Positions 54,201 to 61,327 of a DNA stretch of 64,000 bases are shown piece after piece. The stretch's first letter is position 1, and every line of letters begins with the position of its first letter. The DNA comes from a virus, in the IMG/VR virus record IMGVR_UViG_3300046171_000284, positions 1 through 64,000 of that record; one strand, written 5' to 3'. The notes under the pieces were generated by a model, which worked only from the letters and a program-made list of their open reading frames with translations, was not told the origin of the DNA and made no database searches. The position numbers and the translations under genes are program-made.

Positions 54201-55874
54201 GTTTTAGATATGCGTTCACTTTTCAGAAACGCACAGGTCATGTACAAACTCTCCCGCGAGAGAAGGGTTGGCGGTTTAACTACGGGCATACTTAACGACA
54301 CGGATAAAGCGTTTTATAAAAGAGTGTCCAAACAGTTGATGGTTGATCGCAATAGTGTAAGCGAGTCAGATTTAAATAAATTATTGAATAGTGTTGAAAT
54401 GACATCGCTACTCTTTCAAGACGCAGGGGGGCAGATTGAGTTTTACGGCATGGAAGATGTTGAAACTAAAACTCAAGATATATTTAATTCTATTCAAAAA
54501 CTTCAGACAAAAGGTTCCAACAAGAAGGCAGATGTAAATTTATTTAAATCTTTTGTAAGCCTTATCAACGATATGAACACGGGGGTTGAGAATGCCACAC
54601 GGGTTCAAGCGTTTAAGGTTTTATTGCAAGGCGGTGCGTCAGTTCAGGAGTCGGCTTTTAAAGGCGGTAGGGAGGGTACGGTAGACTTCACTAGAAAAGG
54701 GACATGGACGAACTACTTTAATGCGTTCTTCCCTTTCTTTGGGGCAGGTATCGCGGGTAACGCAAGAATGGTAAGAGCGTTATTTTACGGATCTGAGGGT
54801 GAGAGTAGGTCAGCAAAAGCGAAGATTGCTAAAAGCATCATCGGATTTGGATTTTTGTATTCTCTTCTAGCTAGGACATACGCAGGTGAGGATGAGGAAA
54901 CAGAAGAACAGCATTGGGACCGCTTATCTGATTTTCAGAAGTCTCATAATATAAATATATTTACAAAACCGGGCGGTGTTGGAGAGCATTTCAGCATACC
55001 GCTTCCGTATGGTTGGAATATACTGTACGGGCTAGGTGCAAGAGGTGCTGATGTAGCAATGAGTACTGCGGGAAAAACTGACCGAGAGTACGGCATTACG
55101 GAAGCAAGTGCAGGTGTTGCATCCATGTTAATTGACACATTCCACCCAATGAGTGGCGGTCATGGAATAACTAAGTTTATACCGCACCTACCAAGAGGAT
55201 TTGTTGAAATTTCTGAAGAAAAGAACTTTTTAGGAAACCCGATTATGCCCGGTCAAAGTCCGTTCGGCGCTGAAAAACCTGACCACCAAAGGTATTGGAG
55301 CACTGTTAACCCTATAAGTAAGGATTCTACTAGATTAATAAACAGAATAACAGGAGGAGATGATTTTGTATCGGGAATAATAGATGTATCCCCTGAGTCT
55401 GTAGATCATGCAATTAACTATTATACAGGTACGATGGGTCGTAATTTGTGGGGCATAGCAGGTATGATGTATGACGGCAGTAATACAAACAATGTGGGTA
55501 AATATAAAACCCTCCCCGTCCTACCTCGCTTATTCAAACTAGAAACTGACGACTACTCAACAGAGGGCAGATTTCTAGACCTACAAAAAGAAGTAAAAGT
55601 TAGGACAAATCGCATAAAGAAACTTGAAGCACGGGGGGATAGGGCGGAAGCATCTCAGTTCAAAAGACTAGACAGTGACTACATTAGAATTCAAAAACTG
55701 TTATCGAGATACCAATCTAGAGTTTCATTTACTGCGAGAAAAATAGCGGAGTTGAGGCGTAAGAAGGCTAGTCCTGAGAAATTACAACAGCTTGAGTCTA
55801 AACTTAAAAGTGCGAGAATTAAAGACATGGCTCTAATCCTTAAAAAAGCTAGGCAACTCGGTATATCAACATGA
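39219..55874 (+). CDS. Giant polyvalent virion protein (5,551 aa)
   Basis: Seen in order: long helical N-terminus with hydrophobic stretches (about 510-600); zincin-like HEGGH at 883-887; three related 60-residue helical modules (about 1088-1328); a Lys-Pro repeat (about 1335); a nucleotidyltransferase-like GS...HDLDY segment (1793-1816); an SF1 helicase with GYAGTGKT (2060-2067), VDEAS (about 2156) and YVGASRATK (about 2506); a very long unassigned part (2590-4290); an ASCH-like domain (about 4298-4395); and an LPD38-like region with hydrophobic helices and a coiled-coil end. DLSAPG occurs at 1537, 1971, 2586 and 4502. Polyvalent proteins of this kind are injected with phage DNA and protect or process it. 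The frame is intact over 16.7 kb. Confidence 0.85.
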   Translation: MSLFEEEVFRDPLAKGDDKVFDLGFDLGDPPKNTYGIGQPQQPQIGEYEPTYDPVEGPQPDPANEPVYRDYLAFKDNLGRVGSELTDFNYRSSSSNKRYDSFFDEKLPSIYSDLTGYEMPDNVSKANRKTLLEDLENQYSDAERKVLKGNENFLGLGEDEAFEQAKAFATPERKKLIGSLRKEHDRLELERDEYARRAYEKRMERDRMLEQRSQVPHIIRAEAEEWAKRERSLLASGTKKNKLSYEQIQQKLDARYRSVDPFGGMLDKSELSSSERVEARKALELLSWSKKETDSFRGQGGIVSNNGFVNGYPVGLTGAEREALEVADLRKAGITTYKGKPIEEALEALGGQEKVEALTAISSTLKLHTAYTNAGVELWSKWNQEGHEERQAEYDMAQSAVQRALGNAGAMGLTNDIVRRNPSAWWFDHMLNASKRGWDRTDGTPRNIARIIAGDGGIDRSALSKVVEASQLERQSPRSKDYDNYMNALHNKGGSKGFYDAFLTLTDDKQWKGSAMTVLTEMMVESLASLIPLVANNIKDAGIPVLGASLLESFLTKKPNKTLLKILGRNAGLAIKGSYGVASFQLGYIGKLLEDMSELGVDINNPDHMLSAWNNPEINERLRRRARNYAGGLAFFEMLGVGLMGRASKLLNGPTKFLGKTSLGKYALAPAIKSTAELGLDMGTGMASEYAGFVLSKDPGEKTPYDDILIEGAAELGPGIVSTGINFATPQLGDMWKSSTPRKPQDIVDDGTGNETQVLTDPVSDPNRSGIVTSTQTYKGMEFEATSYSNLEAFDDNFVTDIKNATGVELDANDSLAVKAFVANGIFRPDSAISPDKVDFFFGSLPDQAPGRYINEGNGRVLIAIDPVRAKELGFTVAETFIHEGGHFAEDFILGEGEVQGFWDELTDEQKKRNALEYATLARPDGPATDVTQLNENEKAVYEYLLDNEKKNRSEWLTLQIARVLRGDVDKEGFPPGLWSGIQKIIMFFRSSIEKMFGSEDLAPNSKEAKAEMDQYLYEVLMEGKKARSGTEAVASPQPTATAPEPTIISDGFDVDSETGDLTPVDPTKPNESARQQGINITREGDEAKFLLSPRQQDAIKVRIKRGEDPEKIIKWAVKNTKKPEGVVRSYVESVLKEGGIQKPKGPAVAEKPKKASDPKPESEPVQSEPKPKAEPQAETEPQAEPQAETPKFKPLGDAEKRAIAKNVREGMKKGLSPKSITDDLLKKDTKNQYDPKEVRAYVIRVVDYDKKKASETPIAPDPPKETFKPFTEETKKKLAPRIRDGIKKGFSASQIADVFIKQNKGKYDPKEIKAYIQRVIDYDKNKSEPKTEPKPKPKPKPKPKDEIPEIAPDDPEFIRLFKLEEKAIEEARANYDLWQDGKITDEEMDASQARAKEAEKATYDYIMSKKNKPKDEGVDLGKATVKFTKAELQELVDGGMTVAEAKKTLIAKYAKDAKVTKTEPKPKIDIQKFYDLYDQAFVNANAPSFSNEGKLSKSQVIQKVLMDNIENIPAEDFAYVEQALIKRSQQGQQEFDLSAPGTIIPTLGDKKAQQVRGSVRGVLNFLEEFNVSVEEADNFLVDLSAKKLVVNFDPKNVDKLSDALAQSVATLISGTDLYRQFSYDVVGRDAKKSKAFYEEQTKRFQNFYKENFSDTPYNEWITTKDARTTWYNFGRQVYKDMIVGVLGGNILEKISKDIQLPKSYIQKIKDFVKGLFSKLSGVNTEELSKYLRGVTKDAFLGNTSPYTIKGSQIRKDISYDNIYNTDYALNAFKHAGDVVKKLTKDSRFALTGSLALASKGLVYRPKGEPVHDLDYAFDGSQEELVKAMEKLLPNALPRRAFKSSSGVLNAPYIIPEEGFRVEEVSNGKLKWYDLKTGKEVKSGAYVTSDFFIGAVTDEETFNYNWKTRNGSLVPIKFTRPGVIFDAKLGYSRKKDIFDYQQYTEDRDKLLSAKDRENKVGNLLKRSTFSDLSAPGGTPIREEFGVGGLANIRGSDYTKKFADTAEVMGHLTETFQEKLGDENFKFTQGQAHAINDIADVFGLGIDEYSGKPSNKYVLKGYAGTGKTTMVQALMQMMEIQNSANGGGARFVWTGFTNNVANMGKSVFDSATLDQRSGRFISGTSSSLFHSGQKDLDVSDRLGDFIKYSNEPIYVFVDEASLYPEPDIKKMVKYADHAFRTFEKDIRFVFLGDPGQIRNQRFSGKHNPLLKPDIPNTTLTEITRQSSGEILDFVTALRTLPEGNKAPAYPISSKGQVQVYGRKKQRDFDLSLHDAFKSNPKSTIALSYRNVDVVNNNALARRAVLGIDEKEIPSDKILKVLAKDLVNGERLNILETPKNDDLRKVEGLANGATFDVKNVRKQHGFDQNNGNSDFMLSLKKGGKVNLPASIYVADIYEPSNNKLVERDVPLLLIPASGKIKNGEKTTNYASSARKITVNSNAPKAVVDRINQGDYVVATFGYGVTLHRSQGLQYDNVFVNGLNEDIRPNQKGSYRAGADDNSRLLYVGASRATKKLHIQIPAVPNNRNINRQDNDLYAKTVGDKKIPTSYGWSWKQISNRVKYTDDEEYRNEPRDSDRFGPYDRENRDLSAPGGIFLPPGITPGSKPLSLDRNASKVTYTDKFSYMADLFQFADPNDPKFNNFLNSFVTDYVVPMAEQGRYFKYTPNMNQFYENPMGSIETTPDLMKVSFETYDDAPLRRRIYNRLSVGTTEEARQAMLDDMQRLRKGRILNLSLRNLAVSLMDPDFAQRDLPINSLKNEGLVPSLLDENIDVMNLQREDLRNHVKGYLNRLKQQKLSQDYKNSMLFHLKTLINAQISGKKSILQGRSIKTLKLASYMLKRSSTLDKEIFGAIGNADPKKSATENVAYFFDSLLDRNPNLPELDLKNLKVPNANKFNLTSGLALGSDSYFAELAELFGLDITHFVESAKKGHAFKKKPWAHGSATFPDLSNGSLLRAFENANTFYARAFQRDKSWDDKKNVLLKRNFYQIFPEVNKTGKINTKTKRQIIGAVPGFQKVDPKASEMMVNWKRGATLKRVPKGGTGWAVFYAIDAYYQKTKNFRIQKPDINIWDETTEQWYTFDFSLGDFVVSSGGTPVILEGRPVALIGTRGMYTGEDDYEKSRALKLRTRSALEEVFIKTFPDQGNHLLNTQALRISLVENEDGSSYEFDVSTTDGRDPLSIKIIQLQKALDLLDSVPYTFLNDQKDPVEDSFVSSRSSQLTVTNKLSTDSSIDPKNETNKTFSGATAQGGLPSKVLGKDWSDIIRAVKRSNGTLNNNSVPTVIEIFREFPEMPWAFKSALEKDITKIQNGSIAYEEKQIAEELDRREKEGIKPAPKKKSEYPNVKDYYKANRPWENSQERISTHRNRIRHYQFTIEQILENIRLADVAIEHFSDKETLKKRLDTKLISNHLGRSDYQTSVYSAIMTKLNKVFGIASSQIGATLSNRYPRASGDSNLSTIDPEESAIDQSFQRLQRLTGMTSMMHSTEIEDAWAEQHGKQEEWGFTPSTDGDKDIESFGGLAGEGPGTPLKDAQDSARAMNLERSSRDFKKKPEGWKNEGNFGQEVITKIMENATSPEEIQTYVEFLLERGIWYEVVPSMPTKSGKQLYQVQQIHTLWDHGKNADWIDSQYETWLGMSDSGQKNYFTKLAKDKTLEKPFVIWLQNHFNLRKKIRDTAQFDKHGPFDPKTGQNTLRPISLSEINKRLKENTQRLTKYLVSNIKSKELREIMDELISLREKLPEYSLASDGTPDQLIRQAKKKGQLGGINARIKALEKRYDSLLSQETKWETNPDFKAPPQKEFVPGYVAPTEDAIARFIQKVNARAEKEKLGSWLQIQALMEKGIPGGVEADRAFDLALVRNVYFLFGEGKVKELLYNGLHDFRASRGHDQILIDLDANKNKRNTPSPSRERQATSNRAPGVDERGRYDEQVARVKFYNWAFREELDAVGIEPREYDEVLDKRYYFKNLDSDKLEWDVSTENPVEEYFQATMALSNFVHSTNYVTPEFLDKLGIPQEVLGTGYKKVGSIVEAFETVTQSSDLTGYEMSPEARTMMSTVESLRDRLYKSKEALNVSGADGRSGFYISPRLLANALWNSGESVARQVYPDYKRDQRGELMKSFEDVGLASFQTDTELANFISRDMAGLPQGFITDEIIGRPDLLEEMTGGSNPKMSFDQFVHKYGKPKLLKKAREEIAKIRFMTKGSSSANTSNAVLVNGGAFTERVRMNNIPAEVYIDMMLTLINSNPNMFLQDVNSSDNAGARVGVNKDFSLGMLNELILASFIQPSTRDSKAMSYRMASDENITAHATTTAQLIIDGRRTATTRTEALGKPGELIRISGVPGVFRVTGVEQVTKAKSKDKNFVAEWSRKEGWTTEYFQKNIKDIEGKTQTTFEPISNYWDIFKNKDGMWNNSLLQLGFVLMYDRQGGLNLKELNEGEFRGSESADFQFLGAGGKTTVDPALLDQIVMKGVEAMQNDLVNPDVVNTRNTQEDVIDTDLDSMDTMDLSAPGALRQSFDKWVTQDIIKGDPQNRERAREKFRENEIDRRDVVGRIRHGFHKRMVNSYYELEEMVELMMIDLKKANPTMSQSDIDRLKVDQRIRTYNGKTGVALDNAKSTYEMPFMDKVSDINDPDPLKLVGDYWYARYAKTRNNNIYRKRAKSGLSLGNHYGADYGSGMNNSTADQILFKVQNHPDFKKIQDITKDFDKMNQDTLKVLVQGGVLPQRQYDSIVHDAVDENGNWVWAPLRGFEKDYAEDYPTGLDGIIDSVDSSVLEKGAGTGSGFAQTKGQYALAHAFGRTNMANSYEIWGNAFKAHSEAIVRANKNTETAQSLLSLLTEISNNKETYSDWNNVFEIIDSRDPNFKDRFPSKIVPFLSSDSRFSSMGLPEYETTQLKEVRANELDLDLNNEIFTVRVEGEPVYIRFKGEVGRNIVTSLKGSENAKLGPFLKAMRGISGFFSAVYTVWNVSFIFSNAIRDIMSASLNLGSSESTRTVANKVLDMRSLFRNAQVMYKLSRERRVGGLTTGILNDTDKAFYKRVSKQLMVDRNSVSESDLNKLLNSVEMTSLLFQDAGGQIEFYGMEDVETKTQDIFNSIQKLQTKGSNKKADVNLFKSFVSLINDMNTGVENATRVQAFKVLLQGGASVQESAFKGGREGTVDFTRKGTWTNYFNAFFPFFGAGIAGNARMVRALFYGSEGESRSAKAKIAKSIIGFGFLYSLLARTYAGEDEETEEQHWDRLSDFQKSHNINIFTKPGGVGEHFSIPLPYGWNILYGLGARGADVAMSTAGKTDREYGITEASAGVASMLIDTFHPMSGGHGITKFIPHLPRGFVEISEEKNFLGNPIMPGQSPFGAEKPDHQRYWSTVNPISKDSTRLINRITGGDDFVSGIIDVSPESVDHAINYYTGTMGRNLWGIAGMMYDGSNTNNVGKYKTLPVLPRLFKLETDDYSTEGRFLDLQKEVKVRTNRIKKLEARGDRAEASQFKRLDSDYIRIQKLLSRYQSRVSFTARKIAELRRKKASPEKLQQLESKLKSARIKDMALILKKARQLGIST

Positions 55875-57889
55875 TTGAATCAAACTTAAAACTTTCGGAA
55901 AAACAGGAAGAGGATCTAATTGAGTACGCTTTTCAAAGAGTTGAATCCTTAGAACAAGATAATCGTGATCGCATTGAAAGCGACAGACTTAGTTGGAAAA
56001 CTTATGAAAATGACAGAGGCGACCGAGTGGGGCATGATAATATTTATTCTCATTCTAATGTACCTGTACCTATGACCACACTTGTGGTCGACCACTTCTT
56101 AGCTAGGGCTGAGGACGAGATCACAGGAACATCCCCATTTTTTAAATTTGCACCACAGGGTCCGTCTGACGATGTATCCGCAGAGGAGTACGATAAATAC
56201 TTCAATTGGAAGTTGGAGACTGTCGGTCATACTAGGGAAAGACTAGAAGAATCATACCTACACATTTTCTTACAACGAGCCTGTATTATGAAAGCAGTGT
56301 ACGACAGGCGTACCTCAACATGGCAAGACCACGAGAGAAATGCACTGTTTAATAACATCGAACAGGATTTCGAAGAGTTGCCCGGTTATGGTCCCGTTAT
56401 TGAAGGAGTGGCTAATTTCTTTGAGGATGTTGACATTGAAACAGGGCAACCCTCTGTCAGGCTACAGGACGACCCATCCTTTAAAATGGAGCCCGGAGTA
56501 CACGAGTTTAAAGCCTACCCCAAAGGCGTTCCCACTCAACAAGTAGTATATGACGGAGCGAAGAGCGTAGTCATAGATTCTGACAGGTTCTTATGCCCGT
56601 CAGATGTGGAAAGTATTCACCATGCTAACTTTGTTGCTGAGCTATACGATAAACCATTGACATGGGCTAGGGATATGTACCTTGAGCGTGAATGGTCAGA
56701 CTTTGCCACATTTTCTAATAAAGTAAGTAAGGACGCTAATAAAAGAACTAATCGCGAAGAGGACGGGTACAGGAGAGAAGACCTTTCTTTTGATAACTCA
56801 AAAAACCCTCAGATTAAGGTTATTGAGTGTTGGATCACGCGGGATGTGCTTGGCACAGGAGAACCACAACAATTTTGTTTGTTCCTAGAACCTGAGACGA
56901 AAACCGCCATTTATTATGAATATGTGGCTAAAGTTACACCTGACAACAGACTTCCATACAGTGTTGTTTCTATTGGCAGACAGCGTAATAAATGGTGGGG
57001 ACCGTCCCTTCCTGAGAGAATAAAGGTTTATCAGGAGTTTATTGATAAGCAGTTTAACTCGGAAGCATACAGAAACGAACTTACTGCCAACCCAATCGTA
57101 GGTGCTAACCTACAAGCCGTTGAGGACGAGCCTGACGATATCGAACTGTTACCCGGTAAGATATTTGAATTGAAGGACGGTAACACGGCAGATGATTTTA
57201 TATCCTATGTTCAGCTTCCAAATGCTGATGCCAAGACCCAACAGATGATTGATTTCGTATTTGGAATGGTTCAGCTTTGGCTTGGTGTGTCAAATATGGC
57301 ACAGGGTGATTATCAGGCATTAGCACCCGCAAATACAGCCACAGGAGTGGAAGCAACGCTCCGCGAGGCTTCCAAAATTGGAAGACGGTGGATGCGTAGA
57401 ATTGTTAAGGGTTTTGAGGATCACATATCCAAACTCGTTAAGATCACCGCTACTGTACTAGATCAGGAAGAAGTGTACGAATATATGGAGGGCGAGGTTA
57501 AAGCATTTGGAAAGATGAGTCCTGAATACATCAAGAAAATGGATATTGATGTAGCCGTTATTCTTAGCCAAGACCAAGGACAGCGAGCAATCGAGAAAGC
57601 AAATCTCGCACTTCAAACACAGCAAAGATTCTTCGAATCACCTCCTGAGATGCGTCCTTACATCAGACCTATGCTCAAGCGTATTCTTGATGCACTTGGG
57701 TATGAGAAAACTGATGAACTTCTCCCTGAAGATGCACCGCCCGATCCTAGACAGGAAGCTGAGATGATGAAATTAATGAGCGATGGGGCGGGAGCACCAT
57801 CGCAATCAGGAGCGAACACTGAAGGCATGGCATCCGTCATGGGTAATAGTAATCCCCAAGGTGCTAATCAATTCCAACAACAAGCATAA
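55871..57889 (+). CDS. Portal protein
   Basis: 672 residues, starting in an ATGA overlap with the giant gene. NVPVPMTTLVVDHFLARAED and a long helical mid-section with the GPSLPERIKVYQEFIDKQFN segment fit podovirus-type portal proteins. LGVSNMAQGDYQALAPANTA is the tunnel-loop type region, and the Gln-rich C-terminus could form the barrel or tail. The portal ring is the docking site for terminase. No metal or enzyme motif is expected. Confidence 0.8.
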   Translation: MIESNLKLSEKQEEDLIEYAFQRVESLEQDNRDRIESDRLSWKTYENDRGDRVGHDNIYSHSNVPVPMTTLVVDHFLARAEDEITGTSPFFKFAPQGPSDDVSAEEYDKYFNWKLETVGHTRERLEESYLHIFLQRACIMKAVYDRRTSTWQDHERNALFNNIEQDFEELPGYGPVIEGVANFFEDVDIETGQPSVRLQDDPSFKMEPGVHEFKAYPKGVPTQQVVYDGAKSVVIDSDRFLCPSDVESIHHANFVAELYDKPLTWARDMYLEREWSDFATFSNKVSKDANKRTNREEDGYRREDLSFDNSKNPQIKVIECWITRDVLGTGEPQQFCLFLEPETKTAIYYEYVAKVTPDNRLPYSVVSIGRQRNKWWGPSLPERIKVYQEFIDKQFNSEAYRNELTANPIVGANLQAVEDEPDDIELLPGKIFELKDGNTADDFISYVQLPNADAKTQQMIDFVFGMVQLWLGVSNMAQGDYQALAPANTATGVEATLREASKIGRRWMRRIVKGFEDHISKLVKITATVLDQEEVYEYMEGEVKAFGKMSPEYIKKMDIDVAVILSQDQGQRAIEKANLALQTQQRFFESPPEMRPYIRPMLKRILDALGYEKTDELLPEDAPPDPRQEAEMMKLMSDGAGAPSQSGANTEGMASVMGNSNPQGANQFQQQA

Positions 57890-58533
57890 TGAGGACTTAC
57901 AGAAACGGAAAACCCGCAAGCAATCCAAAAAGTTTATCTAGGGGAGTGATCAAAAAAGACTCTGCTAGGTTTAAAACAGTTGAGCGTGTTAATGACCCCG
58001 AAGGTAAGTTCGCCCGTTCGATAAAAGCTGTTTATGTAGACAGCGATGGCGATGGATTTCTCGACTCTTATCAAAAGAACTACAGAAACCCCGTCGTAGA
58101 TAAGGCATACAAAGATACTTTAACGACTACAGCCCCTCTTCCGCCACAGTTCGCACCCACAGATATTACAGTAACAGTTATCCCCCAACTTCAAACAATT
58201 GATTTTGCCAATAATTCGTTTTACCCGGACTTTGAATGGGACGGCACAACTACCGCAGATTATGCAGTTCAAAGCGGAGAAGTTTCCACAGGTGATCCTA
58301 AACCACTTTATGTGAGTAAAGGGAACGGTCACGCTAACACACATAATTATCAAATTATTTGGTACAGTAATCCTAGTAGTTCTGATATGGGCGGATCGCT
58401 AGATACTAATAGTCCAACTTGGATAATGATTGAACCGGGATCCGGAGTAGACGGAGATTTTTCAGGTGGTAGTGCTGATATATCTAATGGAAGTAGTGCA
58501 TTTCTCTCAAGCAGTTTTACGGTAATCTTATAA
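57889..58533 (+). CDS. Fibre-associated virion protein A
   Basis: 214 residues. The N-terminal 90 residues (basic, then AVYVDSDGDGFLDSY) resemble the start of the next gene, and DSDGDG looks like a calcium-binding loop. A short Pro-rich linker (FAPTDITVTV) leads to a C-terminal beta domain with IIWYSNPSSSDMGGSLDT, related to a segment in 62343..63320. ATGs overlap both neighbouring genes. Probably a decoration or fibre adaptor. Confidence 0.6.
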   Translation: MRTYRNGKPASNPKSLSRGVIKKDSARFKTVERVNDPEGKFARSIKAVYVDSDGDGFLDSYQKNYRNPVVDKAYKDTLTTTAPLPPQFAPTDITVTVIPQLQTIDFANNSFYPDFEWDGTTTADYAVQSGEVSTGDPKPLYVSKGNGHANTHNYQIIWYSNPSSSDMGGSLDTNSPTWIMIEPGSGVDGDFSGGSADISNGSSAFLSSSFTVIL

Positions 58534-60743
58534 TGAGGAAGTACCGAAACGGTAAGAAGTCGCAAAGACTACAGGGCGACAATAAGTATTCGGAATCGTA
58601 CTTGGAATACTCACATGCCCGTGGCTCAAGGTCTGTTAAGAGTATAGTTTTTGACACTGACGGGAATGGAGATGTCGACACTATACTCAAAGCATGGAGA
58701 CACCCCGCCGTAAGAAAGGGGAACTACTTTGATTCTTCTACCGACCAACCAACCCTACCGCTAGGTGCTCAACATGCACCTACGAATATTTCCCTAATTG
58801 TTACCCCCGAATCTGCACCCACAGGAGTATCTTTAACTGCATCCCCTCAGGTTGCGCCCACGGGGATTTCAGCAACTACAATACTAACCGAGGGACCTAC
58901 GGGCATAAGTGCTATCGCTAGTCCGCAAGTTGCACCTACGGGAATCACACTAAATTTAGACCGAGATGAAGACGGAGTGTATGCCGATGCCGATTTTGAC
59001 GACAATGACGATCAGGTCGGATCCGTAGTACCGCCCACCTCGCCACCCACGGGGATTTCAGCACTACCTTCCCCTCAGGTCGCACCCACAGGAATTTCAG
59101 CCACAGAAGAACCAAATTATAGTTCTATATCTTTTGAAGGACAAACCTACGATTTAATTGAAGAGGCAAGTAACGGCATAACCGTAACCCCACGCACCAC
59201 TTCAAGCGGAAATATTACTGCTTCAAGAGTAAACGATGACGGTGAAATCTTAATACCAATTTCTGCAAATTCTCTTTGGGGTTCCGAAAACAACCAAACA
59301 CTTTATGGACCTGTTTTTAATTTTAAACAATCAGACCCGGAGGCACACTATGTTGCTGTTAGTTGTACTAGTAGCGGAAACACAAACATAATTACCCAAA
59401 ACCTTGGGAGTGCGGTTTTTCAAAATGGAATTGCTTCAAGAGCAATTGATAAATGGATAGCACACGACCGAAACATAATATCAGGAAGCACTACACGAAG
59501 TAAAACAGTTGTAGAACTAGTTTGGAAAAGCATTATAAACGAAACTATAAAAACGGAATATTACAAAATAGGTTTTCAACAACTTATAAACCCGCCACAG
59601 GTTGCACCTACTAATATTTCCATATTTTCTCCAAACTCAAGTGCTATGGTTGCGGGAGTTAAGCATGAGTTTGAAGCTGTACTTTCCACAGGGTTTATGC
59701 GAACGAATCCGAACAATCAAAATACTCAATATCAGGAGTATGGGCTTTGGAGAAACACTACACTAGGACTTGAGATTGTCACAGATTATGTAGCGCCTAC
59801 TTTTGAAGCAGGTAGTCAGTATTCAATTGATCCGGGGTCTCTAACCCAATCTATCCGACCAATAGTAGGTGGCGGAAAAGTACTTATTCAAACAATAGTA
59901 GGAAGCGCTTACACCATGTCTCCGAATTGGTTAATTGAATATGGAGCGTATGTAAATGGGTCTTTTGTATCTTCCTCCTCGGTCAAGAGGATAACACTTT
60001 CCCGCACGGGTCAAGATTGGGAGTACAATATCGTAGCCCCACAGGTAGCACCCACAAATATTTCCGTATCGCTAGACCTTGATGAGGACGGAGTTTATTC
60101 AGGTCAGGACTACGATGATACGGACGCTCAATTAGGGCAAAGTGTGTATGTAGGTTCAGTACCCGATACGAATGCTATATCTAATGTTGCAGAAAATACT
60201 GCGATAGGTGCATCAATTAATATATCTGCCTCAGCTAAGAGCGGGTATGTATTTTCTCATTGGGAGATACTTAACGGTTCAGGCACTTTTGGAGATGTAA
60301 ATTCAGCTAATACTACCTTTATACCGACCGCCCATGACAATGGCACTGTTGCACTATACGCAAGATCCAAACTCCCTCCCACTCCAAAGACAATTCAATT
60401 ACTTCACAACTATATAAATTTTGGTCTCTCTAATAGTTTTTTACCAACAGCAACTAGCACTTCAGGCGTTATAACATCAGATGAAATTGTTGTTAGCACC
60501 GTCAACACAGGTAAAAATGTAAGGGAGATAGAATTGTCAGATAGTGGAGGTGATGTTACTTATACAGCCCTAACTTCATTTCCGATAAGTAGTATGACGG
60601 CAACTTTCGTAGAATGGGAGATTAGAGATTCAGGTTATCAAACCATTCAAACTCTCACTAACCCAATAATCGATCTCAATATAATTGATAACCCTACCTA
60701 CTCTGATGTAGTAGAGCTAGTGGCACAATACACCTTATCTTAG
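58533..60743 (+). CDS. Repeat-rich fibre protein with Ca-binding loops
   Basis: 736 residues. The N-terminus (SIVFDTDGNGDVDT) parallels that of the previous gene. It then has five or more repeats of SPQVAPTGIS and two thrombospondin-3-like acidic stretches (DRDEDGVYADADFDDND and LDEDGVYSGQDYDDTD), likely calcium sites. The C-terminal half resembles beta-structured adhesion domains (FSHWEILNGSGTFGD). Probably a side fibre; receptor binding is inference. Confidence 0.65.
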   Translation: MRKYRNGKKSQRLQGDNKYSESYLEYSHARGSRSVKSIVFDTDGNGDVDTILKAWRHPAVRKGNYFDSSTDQPTLPLGAQHAPTNISLIVTPESAPTGVSLTASPQVAPTGISATTILTEGPTGISAIASPQVAPTGITLNLDRDEDGVYADADFDDNDDQVGSVVPPTSPPTGISALPSPQVAPTGISATEEPNYSSISFEGQTYDLIEEASNGITVTPRTTSSGNITASRVNDDGEILIPISANSLWGSENNQTLYGPVFNFKQSDPEAHYVAVSCTSSGNTNIITQNLGSAVFQNGIASRAIDKWIAHDRNIISGSTTRSKTVVELVWKSIINETIKTEYYKIGFQQLINPPQVAPTNISIFSPNSSAMVAGVKHEFEAVLSTGFMRTNPNNQNTQYQEYGLWRNTTLGLEIVTDYVAPTFEAGSQYSIDPGSLTQSIRPIVGGGKVLIQTIVGSAYTMSPNWLIEYGAYVNGSFVSSSSVKRITLSRTGQDWEYNIVAPQVAPTNISVSLDLDEDGVYSGQDYDDTDAQLGQSVYVGSVPDTNAISNVAENTAIGASINISASAKSGYVFSHWEILNGSGTFGDVNSANTTFIPTAHDNGTVALYARSKLPPTPKTIQLLHNYINFGLSNSFLPTATSTSGVITSDEIVVSTVNTGKNVREIELSDSGGDVTYTALTSFPISSMTATFVEWEIRDSGYQTIQTLTNPIIDLNIIDNPTYSDVVELVAQYTLS

Positions 60744-60792
60744 ATAATTACAAACGCTTAAAATAGATAAGAATAAACCCTATTATAAAATC

Positions 60793-61119
60793 ATGGCTAA
60801 TATAAAAATTGATTGGACGAACCCATCTGATGTAACAGGCGTAGCGGGTGTTAGGCTTTTAAAGAAAACTGTAGCTGACGAGAATGACCCCGCACCTTCT
60901 TGCTCTGACTTTATTGCAGTTAATGCAGTACCTACAACAGATCGACCTGCCGGAGTAGATCAATGTTATGACTATCCTTACGCACCAACCGCAAATTCTG
61001 CCGGAACATACTTGGACGAAGGTGTAACCGCAGGTAACTACTACTACGCAGTATTCACTTATAACGAAGCAGGTTTCAGCCCCTGTGCATCGACTACTAC
61101 GGTAACTACGATTACCTAA
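60793..61119 (+). CDS. FN3-like single-domain virion protein
   Basis: 108 residues with the FN3 pattern IKIDWTNPSD, VAGVRLLKK and GNYYYAVFTYNEAGFSPCA. It has an inserted Cys pair between the strands. Related in style to 9191..9508. Likely a fibre accessory or decoration protein. Confidence 0.65.
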   Translation: MANIKIDWTNPSDVTGVAGVRLLKKTVADENDPAPSCSDFIAVNAVPTTDRPAGVDQCYDYPYAPTANSAGTYLDEGVTAGNYYYAVFTYNEAGFSPCASTTTVTTIT

Positions 61120-61120
61120 G

Positions 61121-61327
61121 ATGAAATATTCCCACAAAAAGAGTCAGGATAAACTAGCGGTTGATCGGAAAGATAAATCCGCGACTCCTAGAAAGGTGTC
61201 CTCCCACAAAACAGTGGAGCGTGTTTACGGACACTTTTCGGGGCTGTTCGGAGGTAGTCTTGGTAGTGAATACAATAAGACTACGGGTAAAATATCAAAA
61301 ACTCACAGAGCGGATTCAATTGAGTGA
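61121..61327 (+). CDS. Small basic virion-region protein (68 aa)
   Basis: Lys/Ser-rich. The KTVERV segment is shared with the N-terminus of 57889..58533, so it may be a free-standing version of that part. Its end overlaps the next start. Unknown role. Confidence 0.55.
   Translation: MKYSHKKSQDKLAVDRKDKSATPRKVSSHKTVERVYGHFSGLFGGSLGSEYNKTTGKISKTHRADSIE

Noticed and set aside
39219-55874. N4-type virion RNA polymerase inside the giant protein
   Set aside because: The expected polymerase motifs were not seen; the only polymerase-like part is the nucleotidyltransferase-like GS...DLD segment.
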